The notes beneath the pieces were generated by a model. It saw nothing but the letters and a program-made list of their open reading frames with translations. It was not told where the DNA came from and did not search any database. A program made the translations under genes and the position numbers. This document shows, in pieces, positions 32,762-43,776 of a DNA stretch of 64,000 nucleotides. The first letter of the stretch is position 1, and each line of letters begins with the position of its first letter. The DNA comes from Metaphire vulgaris. Taxonomy: Eukaryota; Annelida; Clitellata; Crassiclitellata; Megascolecidae. The stretch covers positions 7,446,006 to 7,510,005 of the forward strand of contig CM030840.1 in assembly GCA_018105865.1 (NCBI GenBank), written 5' to 3'.

Positions 32762-33885
32762 GTTTTAGTGTTGAAAACTTGGAAAAATACTCAATTCATA
32801 TGGAAGATCTGATCATTCCAGGAAAAATCAGGAATCAGGGAAGTGAGTTCCGTGTTTTTGGGCCAGAAATAGAGAAAGCTCTCTTACCAATTTCAGTGTT
32901 GGTTCTAGGTATATTTAACAATGAATTAGCGACTATTGTTGAATGAGAATGTTTTGGGTGGTCTAGCATAGATTTCAAATATTGACATTGGCCGGACTGC
33001 AGTGTTTTATTAACCAGGAGACTAGTCTTGAATATAATTATCTGTTCAACAGGCAGCCAATGTAACTTGTGAAGAACAGGTTCAGTGTGATAATGCTTAT
33101 TAGTTTTAGTAATGGCCTGAGCTACGAAATTTTGAATCATTTGGAGCTTCTGTACATTAGAATTTGCTATACCCTTGTATAAGAAATTGCAATAATCAAA
33201 TCTACTGGCAACAAGAGCATTGGCAAGAGGAATTAGGGTAGACTTGGGCACAAGATCACGAATTCGTCAAATGTCTCTAATCTGCATATGAGCGGCTTTG
33301 CATACCTTATTTACATGATCACTAAGCGACAAGTTTTTATCAAATATTACACCTAGGTTGCGGACAGACTGACTTGGAGTAACTGAAATGTTGTCGAATT
33401 TAACTGAAATTGTGTCTTCAAATTTACTAAGATTAAATGGTGCTCCAAGAAGTAGAAACTCAGTTGTTGAGGGGTATAATGAAAGCTTGTTATTAAACAT
33501 CCAAGACTGGACTTTATGCAGACAGACAGATAAGTTTCAAGTGACACTGAAGAGGTCTTATCATCAAAGGCAATGAATAACTGTGTATCGTCAGCATAGA
33601 AACCATAATCAGTAGAGAAATAGGAGAGAAGGATCCAAGTGGTATTGTATATAGAATGAAAATGATGAGGCCCAGAACAGATCCCTGCAGAACACCAAAA
33701 TTGAATTTGACTGAACACCATTGCAGTGGACAGTATGGGTGCAATGCTGAAGGTATGATTTGAACCAATCAAAAGCAGTACCTGATATACCAAACCAATG
33801 CTCAAGTCCATGGAGAATGATCGCATGATCTATTGTATCAAAAGCTGCAGACAAATCCAGTAAAATAAGTGCAATTGCTTTGCTC
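32762..33885 (-). mobile_element. CR1/L2-type LINE, degraded
   Basis: The minus strand encodes LILLDLSAAFDTIDHAI, GSVLGLIIFILYTIPLG, a degraded YADDTQ, TEFLLLGAPFNLSKFED and FDYCNFLYKG. Frames shift at least twice. It is the same subfamily as 19707-20842 and 54660-56900 but lacks the first part of RT. Confidence 0.82.
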
Positions 33886-33990
33886 TTCGGTACGTGACAA
33901 CTGGGTCCCGCCGTTTGGGTCCCAGACAAATGGGCCTCGCATTTCGGTAATGGGACATTTGGGTCCTGGGTCAAATGGGTACTGGATATT
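33886..33990. repeat. Short element built of GGGTCC words
   Basis: Follows the LINE break: CTGGGTCCCGCCGTTTGGG, TTTGGGTCC, ATTTGGGTCCTGGG, CAAATGGGTAC. The unit (a/t)TTGGGTCC recurs in both orientations with small gaps. I cannot assign it to a family. Confidence 0.45.
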
Positions 33991-34098
33991 TCTTCTTCTT
34001 AAAAACTATAGATAATCATATTTCTTATTAATAAAGCAAACTACAAGATCCACACAGAAAACTAAAACATACATCAATATGAATCAACAGTGACTTAC

Positions 34099-34292
34099 CT
34101 TTCAACAAATGATGGCAGTATAAATATGACCTGCATTATTGAGTTCATGTAACAGCTGTTGCCAAGGTTAACGATGCCTGTGTATCCAGGTCCATATATC
34201 GGCTTTAGTTCACTTCCCGACTCCTGCAGTGTATTCCACTCCCACACACGCTGGTTTAAATCCAGCTCCATTTCAGTCATTGTTCGATCCGT
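34099..34292 (-). CDS. USP5: USP5 coding exon 7, catalytic Cys box
   Basis: 194 bases. After TDRTMTEMELDLNQRV comes GPGYTGIVNLGNSCYMNS, with the nucleophilic cysteine at about visible residue 293. This is the first box of the ubiquitin-specific protease fold and is intact. Acceptor tttgtttag, donor AAG|gtaagt. Confidence 0.97.
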
Positions 34293-34442
34293 CTAAACAA
34301 ATGACAGGAAGAACACCATTTAACTTCAACACCAATACTAAAAGGCATTCTGATGAGCAATTTGTTTATCAGGACAAAGCTCACATTTCTAAACAGAAAA
34401 ATAATCATATGCACACACATACACACACACACACACTGCTGT

Positions 34443-34769
34443 CAACCCCTTTCCGTCGGAATTGTTTTTTTTCAAAAACTCTCTATAGACACAGAATTTT
34501 TTTAGAAAAAATGTTCGAGCTAAAGCTTGTGTTGTGTTATGTTATTATCTCACGCTACTTTAATGTGACCTAGCTTCACTGAGTTGCTTAGTCATCGCCT
34601 TTGCTTAGTCATCGACTATTAGCTTGGCATATCTCGGGATCCGCGATATATGACTTGAAACTAAAAATAATTTATTGGACATAAATAGGGGCTTTCCCAA
34701 GTTATCCTCTACTGTTTGCCATTGGTTTCACTGTCCGAGTTATCCTGGGTCACACCATAAAGGGGTTAA
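34443..34769. mobile_element. TTAA-type element, piggyBac-like
   Basis: The left end is CAACCCCTTTCCGTCGG (TTAA mutated to TCAA) and the right end CACACCATAAAGGGGTTAA. It resembles the TTAA mini elements in USP5 introns 13 and 12. An (AC)n run precedes it at 34414-34437. Confidence 0.5.
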
Positions 34770-35139
34770 GGACCAATGATATTACCCTTCTCCATAGCTT
34801 TCAATCTTGAGCATGATGCAGTTTCCATCCAGGTCAAATATTATCATTTACGTGGTCATTTACTAATCTTAATGACATGCAACCAGTCATCAGACTCCAG
34901 TCATTTACACTTACCATACCAGTATTATCCTCTATTTTATTCAAGCATGTTTCTTCTCTTTCCATCTTCAATTTCAAATAAGTCTTATTCTCATTTTTTG
35001 TCTGTTTTATTATCAAAGATTGCAAACAATAATTTATTATAATATATATGATAATATAAGGCATTCATATAATTCATACCTAGGAATCAAATTTCCATGC
35101 ATACACACACACACGCACGCACGTATTATATATACATAT

Positions 35140-35444
35140 GGGGCGGGAAGATGGCAGAAGTGGTTACATGCTGGGCAGGCACGCCAACGGAACGGGTTCA
35201 ATCCCCGTAGGAGCCCTTAAGGTTGACTCAGCCTTATTCACCAGAGGGCGGCTGTGACATCAAAAAACCGAGTAGCAATGGCAACATTGCGAAGGTAACT
35301 GTAGGTTCGGCAGAATGACTGACCACCGTCCACCGATGAATGGCTTAGCCACCTTTGGGCTGATGGTCATGAAACCGGGGATCAGCACCAGCACCTACTG
35401 GCATGGAGCCTACAGATGAACTTTACCTTTTACCTTTTACCTTT
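35140..35444 (+). mobile_element. tRNA-headed SINE, copy 1
   Basis: The head holds a box A-like TGGCAGAAGTGG and a box B GGTTCAATCCC at tRNA spacing. The body includes GACTCAGCC and CCAGAGGGCGGC, and the tail is (TTTTACC)n. The flanks acatat at 35134-35139 and 35445-35450 are a likely duplication. Not a functional tRNA: the head does not fold as a cloverleaf with a matching acceptor. Confidence 0.88.
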
Positions 35445-35512
35445 ACATATAAACATACACTGAAACAATATTATGAAAATTTCATCGCAAGCATTGATTT
35501 CCACATGGTTAC

Positions 35513-35607
35513 CTTTTCCATCTTTAAAATATCAATTCCAAAATGAGCAAGGTGCTGGGGAAGCAATGGATCAATGACCATATCATCTTCAGGATAAGAG
35601 TATACAT
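35513..35607 (-). CDS. USP5: USP5 coding exon 6
   Basis: 95 bases encoding [20 protein letters not shown] and [12 protein letters not shown]. It matches the conserved linker between zinc finger and catalytic domain. Acceptor gatctttag, donor AAG|gtaacc. Confidence 0.95.
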
Positions 35608-36714
35608 CTAAAGATCATGCAAGACAAGCTACAAGTAAACTTACTGATAATATCTGCTGCTGAGAAGTCAAAATATTTGTCCATAAGAGATTAATTAACC
35701 ATGAAAATTGTTTCTACTGATAAGAGAAAATAAGCAATATATTTTTATTTTACAGACAAATATGTAAATACATAAATAGGTAAACTTCAGCTGTGTTTGG
35801 ATAGCATGTTAATATCACCCAAATCATAATTATGACTACCATAAACAATTCAGCTGCATACTGATCAATACAATATTATCCTTCTCCATATCTTTCTATA
35901 TTAAGCAAGAATATAAAGTTTAGCTTATAAAGCTAAAGCACTTTCTTGATTCTGTGGCAGTGAATATGGTTGATTTCAACTGTCTAAATGAAACCCTTGT
36001 AGTTACTAAAAAGTCTAGTTTATCTTACATATATGCATATCTGATTTACCTGATTAGATAAAGTGTGCATAATTTTATCCATGTGTGGGATTTTCTGAGT
36101 TTTGACAAAGACATCAACCCATTTTTTCTGCATTTCTTTGTTGTTGAGTTGGACATTTAATTTTTAAAATCCTCATAACATTAAAAAATATCAAAAAGTG
36201 ACAATTTTGCAGCACTAAAAATGTTTTGGAAAGACTTGAAATGGATGAATTTGATCATTTAGACATTTCAGAACTAGAGAACAGTACTGGTGATGAGTAA
36301 ATGATGGCGGATATAATTATCGACAATGAGGTATGGGAAACTGGGGTGATCTTGCCAGCAGTGCCAAAACATAAATACCATCAGTCTGATTTGCTAGCTT
36401 ATATTGATTTGCAGGATAATTGCTTTGAAAGTAACATTGATGATAGTGAAGGTGAATGGAGTTTGATGTCAGCACAAGCTGGCCCAAGCAAATCCAATAG
36501 CCTCAGGTAGTTTCTCAAAATGCAGAAACAGCAAAGAGTTTATTCAACCTAGAAATCTTTATTCACAGGAAAAGATCTGCCAGTTTTATTATAATGATAA
36601 AAGTGGTCCAGATCAAATTGTTTATGGATGCAAAACAGCTTGGAATTGTTTCATGTTGTTTTTTACTACAACTATTTCACTTACTTTGGTTGAACTGCCA
36701 AATTTATATCATCA

Positions 36715-36832
36715 TGGTCATCAGTCATCGTCGCATCAGCGTTGTCATAGGTTGTCGTCATCAGTTGTCGTCATCGTTGTCAGTCGTCACCGCCACTGCC
36801 GCCGCCCCACCGTCGTCATCATCATAATTGCT
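36715..36832. repeat. GTCGTCATC-rich degenerate minisatellite
   Basis: Words GTCGTCATC, GTTGTCGTC and CATCATCAT alternate, then CCGCCACTGCCGCCGCC. Low-complexity sequence, probably of replication-slippage origin. Confidence 0.7.
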
Positions 36833-37039
36833 CTCTGCCAACTCATTAGTGGCAATAGCTAGTCAGAAACCATTTCCAGGCCTTTTCATCCTATGTTAAT
36901 TTTCTTCCTTCTGCAAGTGTCAGTTGTTTTTCTTTCAGATCTTCTTTTAAGTTGTTTACTCATTATTTCCAGGCCTGCCTCTTCCTTTTTAAACTTCCTT
37001 GCATGTGTAGAGTACTTTTTTGGGAAGTCTCGAGTCTTC

Positions 37040-37137
37040 CATCCTGTTTATATTATATTATAATATATATTATAATATATATATTATAATATATAATTAT
37101 AATATATATTATATTATATATAATATATACTACACCA
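37040..37137. repeat. AT-only palindromic block
   Basis: Almost 100 bases of ATTATAATATA-type sequence, able to fold on itself at many registers. No coding value. Confidence 0.85.
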
Positions 37138-37199
37138 TGTTAGCCTCTTTTTCTGATTTTGTCCATGATGTCTTTAGCTGCCTTACATCTTCATTTCTA

Positions 37200-37672
37200 A
37201 GTTTTTTAAAGTCTGCCAAATACATGGCCCACACATATGGAACAATCTCCCTATTCAGATTAAAAATATACCAAACCTAACACTGTTTAAAAAGAGACTT
37301 AAACAAATAATTCTACAGGATTAGACATTTTTTTAAACTTTAATTTAATCTATAGTCTACCTTGTTACAGACACGTATATGCTATGTTTGTTAATTTTAC
37401 TTAAGTTAAATTCAAATTATGAAACTAATTTCTTAATTTATGTTTGCTATCATTATAACATTTCATATGAACTGGTTACTTTCATGTGGGATTTATGATC
37501 CCTTCAGTAACCATTTCTTATTTCTTTCTCAACCTTCTGATTAGTTACAATGCTATTATTAGATAAGTCCATAGGCTTATGTACATGTTATTTTGTTCAT
37601 ATTTTATGTAAGTTGTGAAGAAATTATGGAGAAAGAAATAAAGATGTCATGTCATGTCATGTCATGAAATGT
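37200..37672 (+). mobile_element. LINE C-terminus and 3' UTR with (TGTCA)n tail
   Basis: A frame from about 37224 reads GPHIWNNLPIQIKNIPNLTL then FKKRLKQIILQD and stop at 37323, the usual LINE C-terminal motif. The AT-rich 3' UTR ends in about five ATGTC units at 37646-37668. Confidence 0.78.
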
Positions 37673-37773
37673 AGTGCAAAGACACTTATGTTCAAAGTGT
37701 CTGTGCTCTGTTGAGGAACTAACAAACTAATTTGGGCAGTTGAGAAAACTGAATTATTACATAATAATCTAAC

Positions 37774-38009
37774 CTGCACCCTGTGGATTAATTGTTCCTA
37801 ATTTGACTGCCAATGGATAGCGAGTATGTTCATAGTGCTCTATAGCATGGTTGTTTCCTCCAGTTCCATCCCAGAATTTTCGTCCACAGAGAATTGCACC
37901 ATCAGTCAAATTCATCCATAGATTATCCTTCATGTCACACTTTTCACAGGTCCAGCCAGAAGGAGGAATCTTCTTCCCTGTACTAATCTGTGCAAGATTC
38001 TCAGCAAAC
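37774..38009 (-). CDS. USP5: USP5 coding exon 5, ZnF-UBP domain
   Basis: 236 bases holding nearly the whole zinc-finger UBP domain, which grips the free C-terminal glycine of ubiquitin. Visible landmarks: [19 protein letters not shown], then [10 protein letters not shown] and [10 protein letters not shown]. These supply the zinc-binding Cys and His residues and the Arg and Trp positions that contact the ubiquitin tail. Acceptor tgtctgtag; donor CAG|gttaga, a weaker GT site. Confidence 0.95.
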
Positions 38010-38165
38010 CTACAGACACAATGGATGAAAGTGACACAAAGATTCAAATCATCCTCTTCACATTAGTTGAATAATAAACATGTCAACAAACATATTACTG
38101 AAACAAAAACTTCTTTACTTTCCATCATCTATGATGACAATGAGTTTGAAATGAGATGACTCCAG

Positions 38166-38168
38166 ATC

Positions 38169-38221
<53 letters not shown>

Positions 38222-38222
38222 C
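38166..38222. repeat. (TTA)n microsatellite at a LINE tail
   Basis: About 18 TTA units placed directly at the 3' end of the minus-strand L2 element that follows. Confidence 0.95.
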
Positions 38223-39235
38223 TTTGACAATTTATATAGTGCTATGCCCAAAGCGATGCCTAAGTCGAGAGCGCTTCACACCTAACAATCGTACGATATT
38301 CTAAACAAATGCGTCTTAAGGTTCATTGCAAACTGGGTGCTAGTGTTCAAGTTAGTAACGTAGTCAGGGAGACCATTCCAGAGGATTGGATTCCCCGCAT
38401 AACTGATCTTTCGCCAAGCTTAGGCATCCTTGACGGAGGCGGGACAACCAGTACAAGGTTGCTCAACCGAAGCTGCTGACTGTCTGCAGGCGAGAGGCGA
38501 CGTCGTACGAGAGACGTCAGATAGTCAGCGCAAGTGGGGTCGTTCAGTACCCTGTGCATAATCCAACAGCGCTTATAGACTATGCGCTCAGTTATACGAG
38601 CAACGGGGTAACATGGTCGCTCCACCTGGCACCGTAGATCAATTGGGCGAAGACATTCTGTACTGACTGAAGGCGACATAGCTGACATGCCGGAAGACCG
38701 AGCAGGATACTATTGCAGTAATCCAACTGCTACAGGATAAGTACGCGCACAAGGAGGATCACGACCTCCGTTGGCAGATAGCGACGAGCCTGTCTAATCC
38801 TCTGCAGGTGATAATAGCAGGTTTGCATCATGTTGCTTACGTGGTTCGCCAGTGAGAGCGTCTCGTCCAGAAAGACGCCTAGAAGTCTTATCTGAGAGGA
38901 CGGCGCCATGTCCACTCCCACGATACAGAGCGGGAGTAGCTACTAAGTAGGTGCCTCCTTCTCGGTGAACAGACCCAGAGTAGCTCTGACTTCCCCGGGT
39001 CCAGCGCCAGTCTATTTGTCGCCATCCACTGGTTGATCGCAGTTGTACAGGTGGTAATCCATGAGCGCACGTTCTCCGTGTCCGATGGCGGGCACGCGGA
39101 AAGAATTTGCACGTCGTCTGCATACGCATAGGCAGACAGACCGAAAGATCGGATGATCCTGCCGACGTCAGCTACATACAGTACGAACAACAGCGGGCCT
39201 AAGACAGACCCCTGCGGCACGCCGCTATCAACGTC
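38222..39235 (-). mobile_element. L2-type LINE, 5' truncated
   Basis: The minus strand reads [28 protein letters not shown] (catalytic box) and [16 protein letters not shown], then in other frames ANHVSNMMQTCYYHLQRIR. The C-terminal RTxPKLGERS region and a 3' UTR with GACAATTTATATAGTGC follow. Several frameshifts. Confidence 0.88.
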
Positions 39236-39263
39236 TTCCTGTCTCTTGTCATGTGTTATTATT

Positions 39264-39580
39264 ATTGTTATTAGCTAGACGATTTCTATAGCGCAGTAAG
39301 CATGGCAAAAATGGCCAAAGACAAGAGCGCTTTACAATACTACATATACCTGATGGTGAATAGGCGAGTCATAAGATTACTTAAGAAAAGTGCGAGAAAG
39401 TCAGAGTTCGCGACATAGTCCGGTAGTGAGTTCCACGGTTCTGGATTTCCCCGTGTGACCGATCTTTCTCTGAACTTGACCGTTTTAGACGGGGGAGGCA
39501 TTAGCAATTTAACTCGAATGCCAGATCTGAGCAGCCGACGTCGTTCCAGCATCATGGTCTGCTGTAGGAGGGAAGCAATG
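39264..39580 (-). mobile_element. L2-type LINE 3' end, second copy
   Basis: Minus-strand frame KLLMPPPSKTVKFRERSVTR, then GNPEPWNSLPDYVANSDF. The 3' UTR has GACGATTTCTATAGCGC. It lies head to tail with the L2 before it and is probably a separate insertion. Confidence 0.82.
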
Positions 39581-39589
39581 TAGTCTTTT

Positions 39590-39890
39590 TTATTTTATTT
39601 TTATTTTATGTGTTTCCTTCTTATAAGTTCAGGTGTTGTTTTCCAACATCTTCTTTTATATTATCTATCCATCTCTTTGCTTGTCTTCCTCTACTTCTAT
39701 TACCTACAATATGGCAGTGCAGAGCTCCCAAAGGCAGTCTTTTGTCCCCCATTCTTGTCACATGTCCAAACCACTGTAGTTTTCTTCGGATTTTGTCTAT
39801 TGCCATGTCCATCATATTTGTTCTTTCTCTGGCTACTTCATTCCTGATCTTATCTCCGGTAATTGTGCCACTATGTGTCTATGGTGCTGA
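39590..39890 (-). mobile_element. LINE C-terminal fragment
   Basis: Minus strand: MDMAIDKIRRKLQWFGHVTR, then RSRGRQAKRWIDNIKEDV. This is the GHV-RM and RGR-x-KRW motif downstream of RT in several LINE clades. Only about 100 codons remain. Confidence 0.75.
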
Positions 39891-40261
39891 ATACATTACC
39901 CCATTACCGGCAGAGTCTGAACAGGGCCATGCCAGTGGTGTAGGAGGAGTCGGGCACTTGGGCAGCTTGTCCCTAAGGGCGGCATTCTGAGGGGTAATAA
40001 ATTTGTAGGGGGCGGATTAGGGTGGTCCTTATTTTGAAAAGTCGGATATCTTCACCAGGCACCCCCTAATGTTGTTCCTTTTGAAAAGAAAATAAGTTAC
40101 CATCAAAAAAGAGCCTCATAATTTAACATTTACAGGTCCCTACCAAGGGTTCAAGTTTTTTGGTTATTTCTCATGCTTGAGGTTGCATAACAATGCATAT
40201 ATTATTATATTATCAGCCCAGTTTTAAAGACTGCACTACAATATGGTAAGTTGCTGGTGTT

Positions 40262-41182
40262 ACTTACTTATTTATAGTACACTTACTTATTTATATTTAC
40301 TTGACATTGCTCATGCTAGTGCTATGGAGATGATGAGCATTAAGGAAGACCGTGAGGTTCTTTTAGCTCAGCGGGAAGGGCGCCGTGGAAATATTGGCAG
40401 TGTTGACAAGGTGTACGAAAAGAAAAGAGGCACCAGCTCATAAAAGGTATGAGAACCACAAGAGAAGAATCGAGAAGGAGAGACAAGAAAGAATAACTAG
40501 GGAAGAGCAAGTGATCTTGGAATCATCATCAGATAAAGAAGCCAAAGATACCAAAAGTTGTAATGAACCTGCAATAGAAGATATGAAGCCATCAACTTCA
40601 GCAAAACGTCAAAAAAGAGAAAGATTAAGCATATTGAATGACAAAATATCAGCATGTCTTGCTGTGGCTAAAGTTAGTGACAGGCATGCTGCATTACTTC
40701 TAGTTCAGAATCTCCAGCACCTTGGCCATGATCCTGTTGAGTTCAATGTGAATCAGTCTTCCATTCGGAGACAACGGATCAAGCGATGCCAGAAGATGGC
40801 CATAAATCTTATACGAGTACAGGAGTTTCGGCCAACTGTTCCTCTAACTATTCATTGGGATGGGAAGCTCCTTGAAGATATCAGCAGTAGAGAGATAGTC
40901 ATCACCTTCCCATTCTGGTTTCTGGAAAAGGCATAGATCAGCTTCTTGGTGTGCCAAAGCTAACTTCGGGAACTAAAGAAGCTTCTGCAGCAGCAGTTTT
41001 TGAGGCAGCTGTGACTTGGAACATTACAAGCAATGTGAAGTGCATAAGTTTTGACACCACACCTGTCAATACTGGTCTAAGAAATGGTGCCTGCATCAAC
41101 GTTCCCTCTAAGAGAGTGGTAGCAATGCGCGCTGTGATAGCGACATTGTGCAAGGGTCATTGTGCATTGTGCAATATTTTTA
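40262..41182 (+). pseudogene. Transposase-like protein, N-terminal half
   Basis: A charged N-terminus (KRYENHKRRIEKERQERI) is followed by ISACLAVAKVSDRHAALLLV, NQSSIRRQRIKRCQKMAINL, LTIHWDGKLL, then after a frame change near 40925 LLGVPKLTSGTKEAS and CISFDTTPVNTGLRNGAC. The HWDGK and FDTT-x-NTG-x-NGAC motifs belong to an unnamed invertebrate family found in many genomes; both Asp residues could be catalytic, which is inference. At least two frameshifts (40430, 40925). Confidence 0.7.
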
Positions 41183-41589
41183 CAACATTATATAGCTAAC
41201 TTAAAAAGGCGAAGAAATTTTGCATAGTCTAGACTTTATATATATATATATCATCATCATATATATATATATATATTAAGGTATATATATATTTCTTTCC
41301 TATATATATATATATTCTTCATCTTGATTAATACAAATATTCTTACTATTTCCCGTCATCCATCGTCTCCTGGTCGCCTCTTCGTCTAGTTCCCGACAAA
41401 TTAATGTGACGATTAAATTAGAAACAAACTTTTACAGTGTGGGCCTAATAGTTTTAATAGATGCTAGCACGGTAGCACTGTGAAAGTTTTCTTATATGGT
41501 GCCTACATGTAGGGTCACTAGCGATTTGTCTTCTGCTTTTGTTACCTTCCCAAATATATAACTCGTTCCAGATCCACAGAGTGTCCATT

Positions 41590-41770
41590 TGTTATTTTTA
41601 AAATGTAATACGCCCTAACATTTTCAAATAGTCAATTTCAAATCTGTTGCACAGTTCTGTTTTGATATTGTTCATCAAACTAAAACCAGGTTCAGCTTCA
41701 AATGTTCCACGTATATCCACAAATGCAGCAACAGCTGAAAACGTATTATCTGTGAGCACAAAGAAATGAA
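41590..41770 (-). pseudogene. hAT transposase C-terminal fragment
   Basis: The minus strand reads FEAEPGFSLMNNIKTELCNR, then FEIDYLKMLGRITF. This resembles the E-x-GFS-x-M-x-x-IKT-x-x-R-N-R dimerisation end of hAT transposases. It runs opposite to the host transposon, so it is a separate insertion or relic. Confidence 0.65.
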
Positions 41771-41859
41771 ATCCACAAGAGTGCTTAAAGTTCCAGATAG
41801 AAGTTTTTCTTTCAAAATAAATTTAACTTTACTGTATTGCGATTGATTCATGGACTATA

Positions 41860-42300
41860 ACTAAAGCAGACATGAAAAGACTAGAATGAGCACATCACAA
41901 ATGACAAAGGAAAATGCTAAGAGTACTCTGGACAGAGAAAATGACAAATAAAGAAATAAGGAAGCGAACAGGATTGGACCCACAAGAAATAATCAAACGC
42001 AGAAGATTAATGTGGTACGGACATGTGAAGAGAATGTAGGACGACCGGATCGCCGGACAGACAATGAAATGGACACCAGAAAATAGGAAAAGTTGACGGG
42101 GAAGACCAAGACTGAACTGGACCTCTAACATCAAAAATGACCAAAAACACATTGGTCTACCATAGAAGACGTGGAGAACAAAGCAGGCGACAGAACATTG
42201 TGGAGGAATTGGGTTGCCCGATGTGTCAACGACACGTAATGGATGAAAGAAGTACAGTATTGCATTATTGCCGTTTAACATGGAACGTTACTGGAGGCAG
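41860..42300 (+). mobile_element. LINE C-terminal fragment inside the hAT element
   Basis: The plus strand reads RMLRVLWTEKMTNKEIRKRT, then RRRLMWYGHVKRM, DDRIAGQTMKW and RGRPRLNWTSNIKND with stops between. This is a LINE end downstream of RT. It is interrupted and inactive. Confidence 0.75.
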
Positions 42301-43052
42301 TAAATGTTCATACTTTTTCGCTAATTTGGTTATTTCCGCTTTTCCGTGATAAAAGTTTGATTCAGAATCGTTGTAGTGTCAAAAGCTACTCATATCCACA
42401 ACTGACAGCATTGATTGATATGGCCAAGACAACATTGTTTATGAGAATTTTCACTTGCTTGCATGTTCATCGTCTCATTCATCGCTTCTCTACCTTTGGT
42501 CGAGAAGCGATTAATGCAATGAAACATTTAAATTCAAATTCCATTGTTGATCACAATTTACAGAAGTTTGAACTTTAACGGATTTTGCCTCAGAGTATCA
42601 AACCGCGTTGTGCTAGGCTGATCAGTTAGTTATTCTTTTTCTGCTGCGCTAGGAAGAAAGTAGCTCTTGCCAGTGGATGCCCTGACCTAACTGAGACTGT
42701 ACTGCGAAGCTGCCAAACTTAAAGGGAGCTGGGCTCCAATGCGACAGTTCGCAATGACGACAGCTCTGGTAGCTTAGAGGGAACGTTGGCCTGCATCCTT
42801 TTGGAACAAAAACTCGACAAGGACATGCTATGGTTTATTATTATTATTATTATTAAACGACAAGATTAACGTGACATAATGTCTAACGAGTAGTAACGAC
42901 TGCAAGGGCACGTAACAATAACAATATGAAACAGAAATAAAATTGCCTATATAAGTACAGAGAGGTTTGCTTGTCAACATCATATCCTAGAAATAGTTCT
43001 GGAAGCTGTGTTTGTTCATTGTCTTGGTCCTTCAAAAAATCCACAGATATAA

Positions 43053-43776
43053 ATGTTCAGCCAATTCAAGAACAGCTGGCAGTTCATTGACAGAGCACGC
43101 TTTCAGACTGCATCATCAGACCAGATGTGGAGACCAGCGTCTCCACAGCAGTTTCACAATTTGCCATGGAAACCATATTTGCTGAGATGCAGGCACTGGT
43201 TTCATGAAATGTTGGCACCATCAGCTCCTAGCAATGACCTGCACCTTCTCAAGGACATTTACAGCTATGGGAACATCTCAGAATCAGTATCAAACATTGC
43301 CATGAAAAAGATAAAAGGGCACCTCTGGTACATATCAGAGGAATTGGTTGCTCTCGCCTTTTTTGATGACGACATCAAATGACACCAAACATCGTATGGT
43401 TGCGGCTCTGCAAACATCAGGATCAGATCATCCTCTGAAGAGGATTATGGTGGACCAGGTGACATTGGAGACAAAGCAGCTGAAAGATTTTGTCACACAC
43501 AATACGAATAGATTCTTCAGCATCACAGGACTGCCTTCAACATTTCTAACTAAGAACGTTGACCTGTGGTCAGCGGATGAAGACTACCAGGCAGCAAGGA
43601 ATATAGTGCACAGCATGAGGGTGACCAATGACAGTGCAGATCATGCAGTGGCACTGATCGATGACTATAACAAGTTGCACACAACATCTGAAGAACAGAA
43701 ACAGTTCCTGTTGTTAGTTGTCAAGGAATACCGACAGCGTTACAGTGACAGAACCAAAAAGACACTGATTGAATAA
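43053..43776 (+). pseudogene. Transposase-like protein, C-terminal half
   Basis: Two overlapping frames: QFKNSWQFIDRARFQTASSD and WYISEELVALAFFDDDI, then KRIMVDQVTLETKQLKDFVT, ADEDYQAARNIVHSMRVTND and SEEQKQFLLLVVKEYRQRY. I recognise these as the back half of the same unnamed family as 40262-41182. A frame change lies near 43370. It ends with TAA at 43774-43776. Confidence 0.7.

Larger units (their letters stand above)
35608..37773 (-). other. USP5 intron with small repeats
   Basis: It contains a 70-codon ORF at 36301-36510 on the plus strand with acidic content (SNIDDSEGEWSL), preceded by an in-frame stop and perhaps the N-terminus of a dead transposase. It also holds the trinucleotide-rich block and LINE listed separately. 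Confidence 0.45.

Noticed and set aside
36301..36510. 70-codon acidic ORF as a gene
   Set aside because: It has no splice context or motif and is preceded by a stop in frame. It may be a transposase relic, but I cannot support a call.
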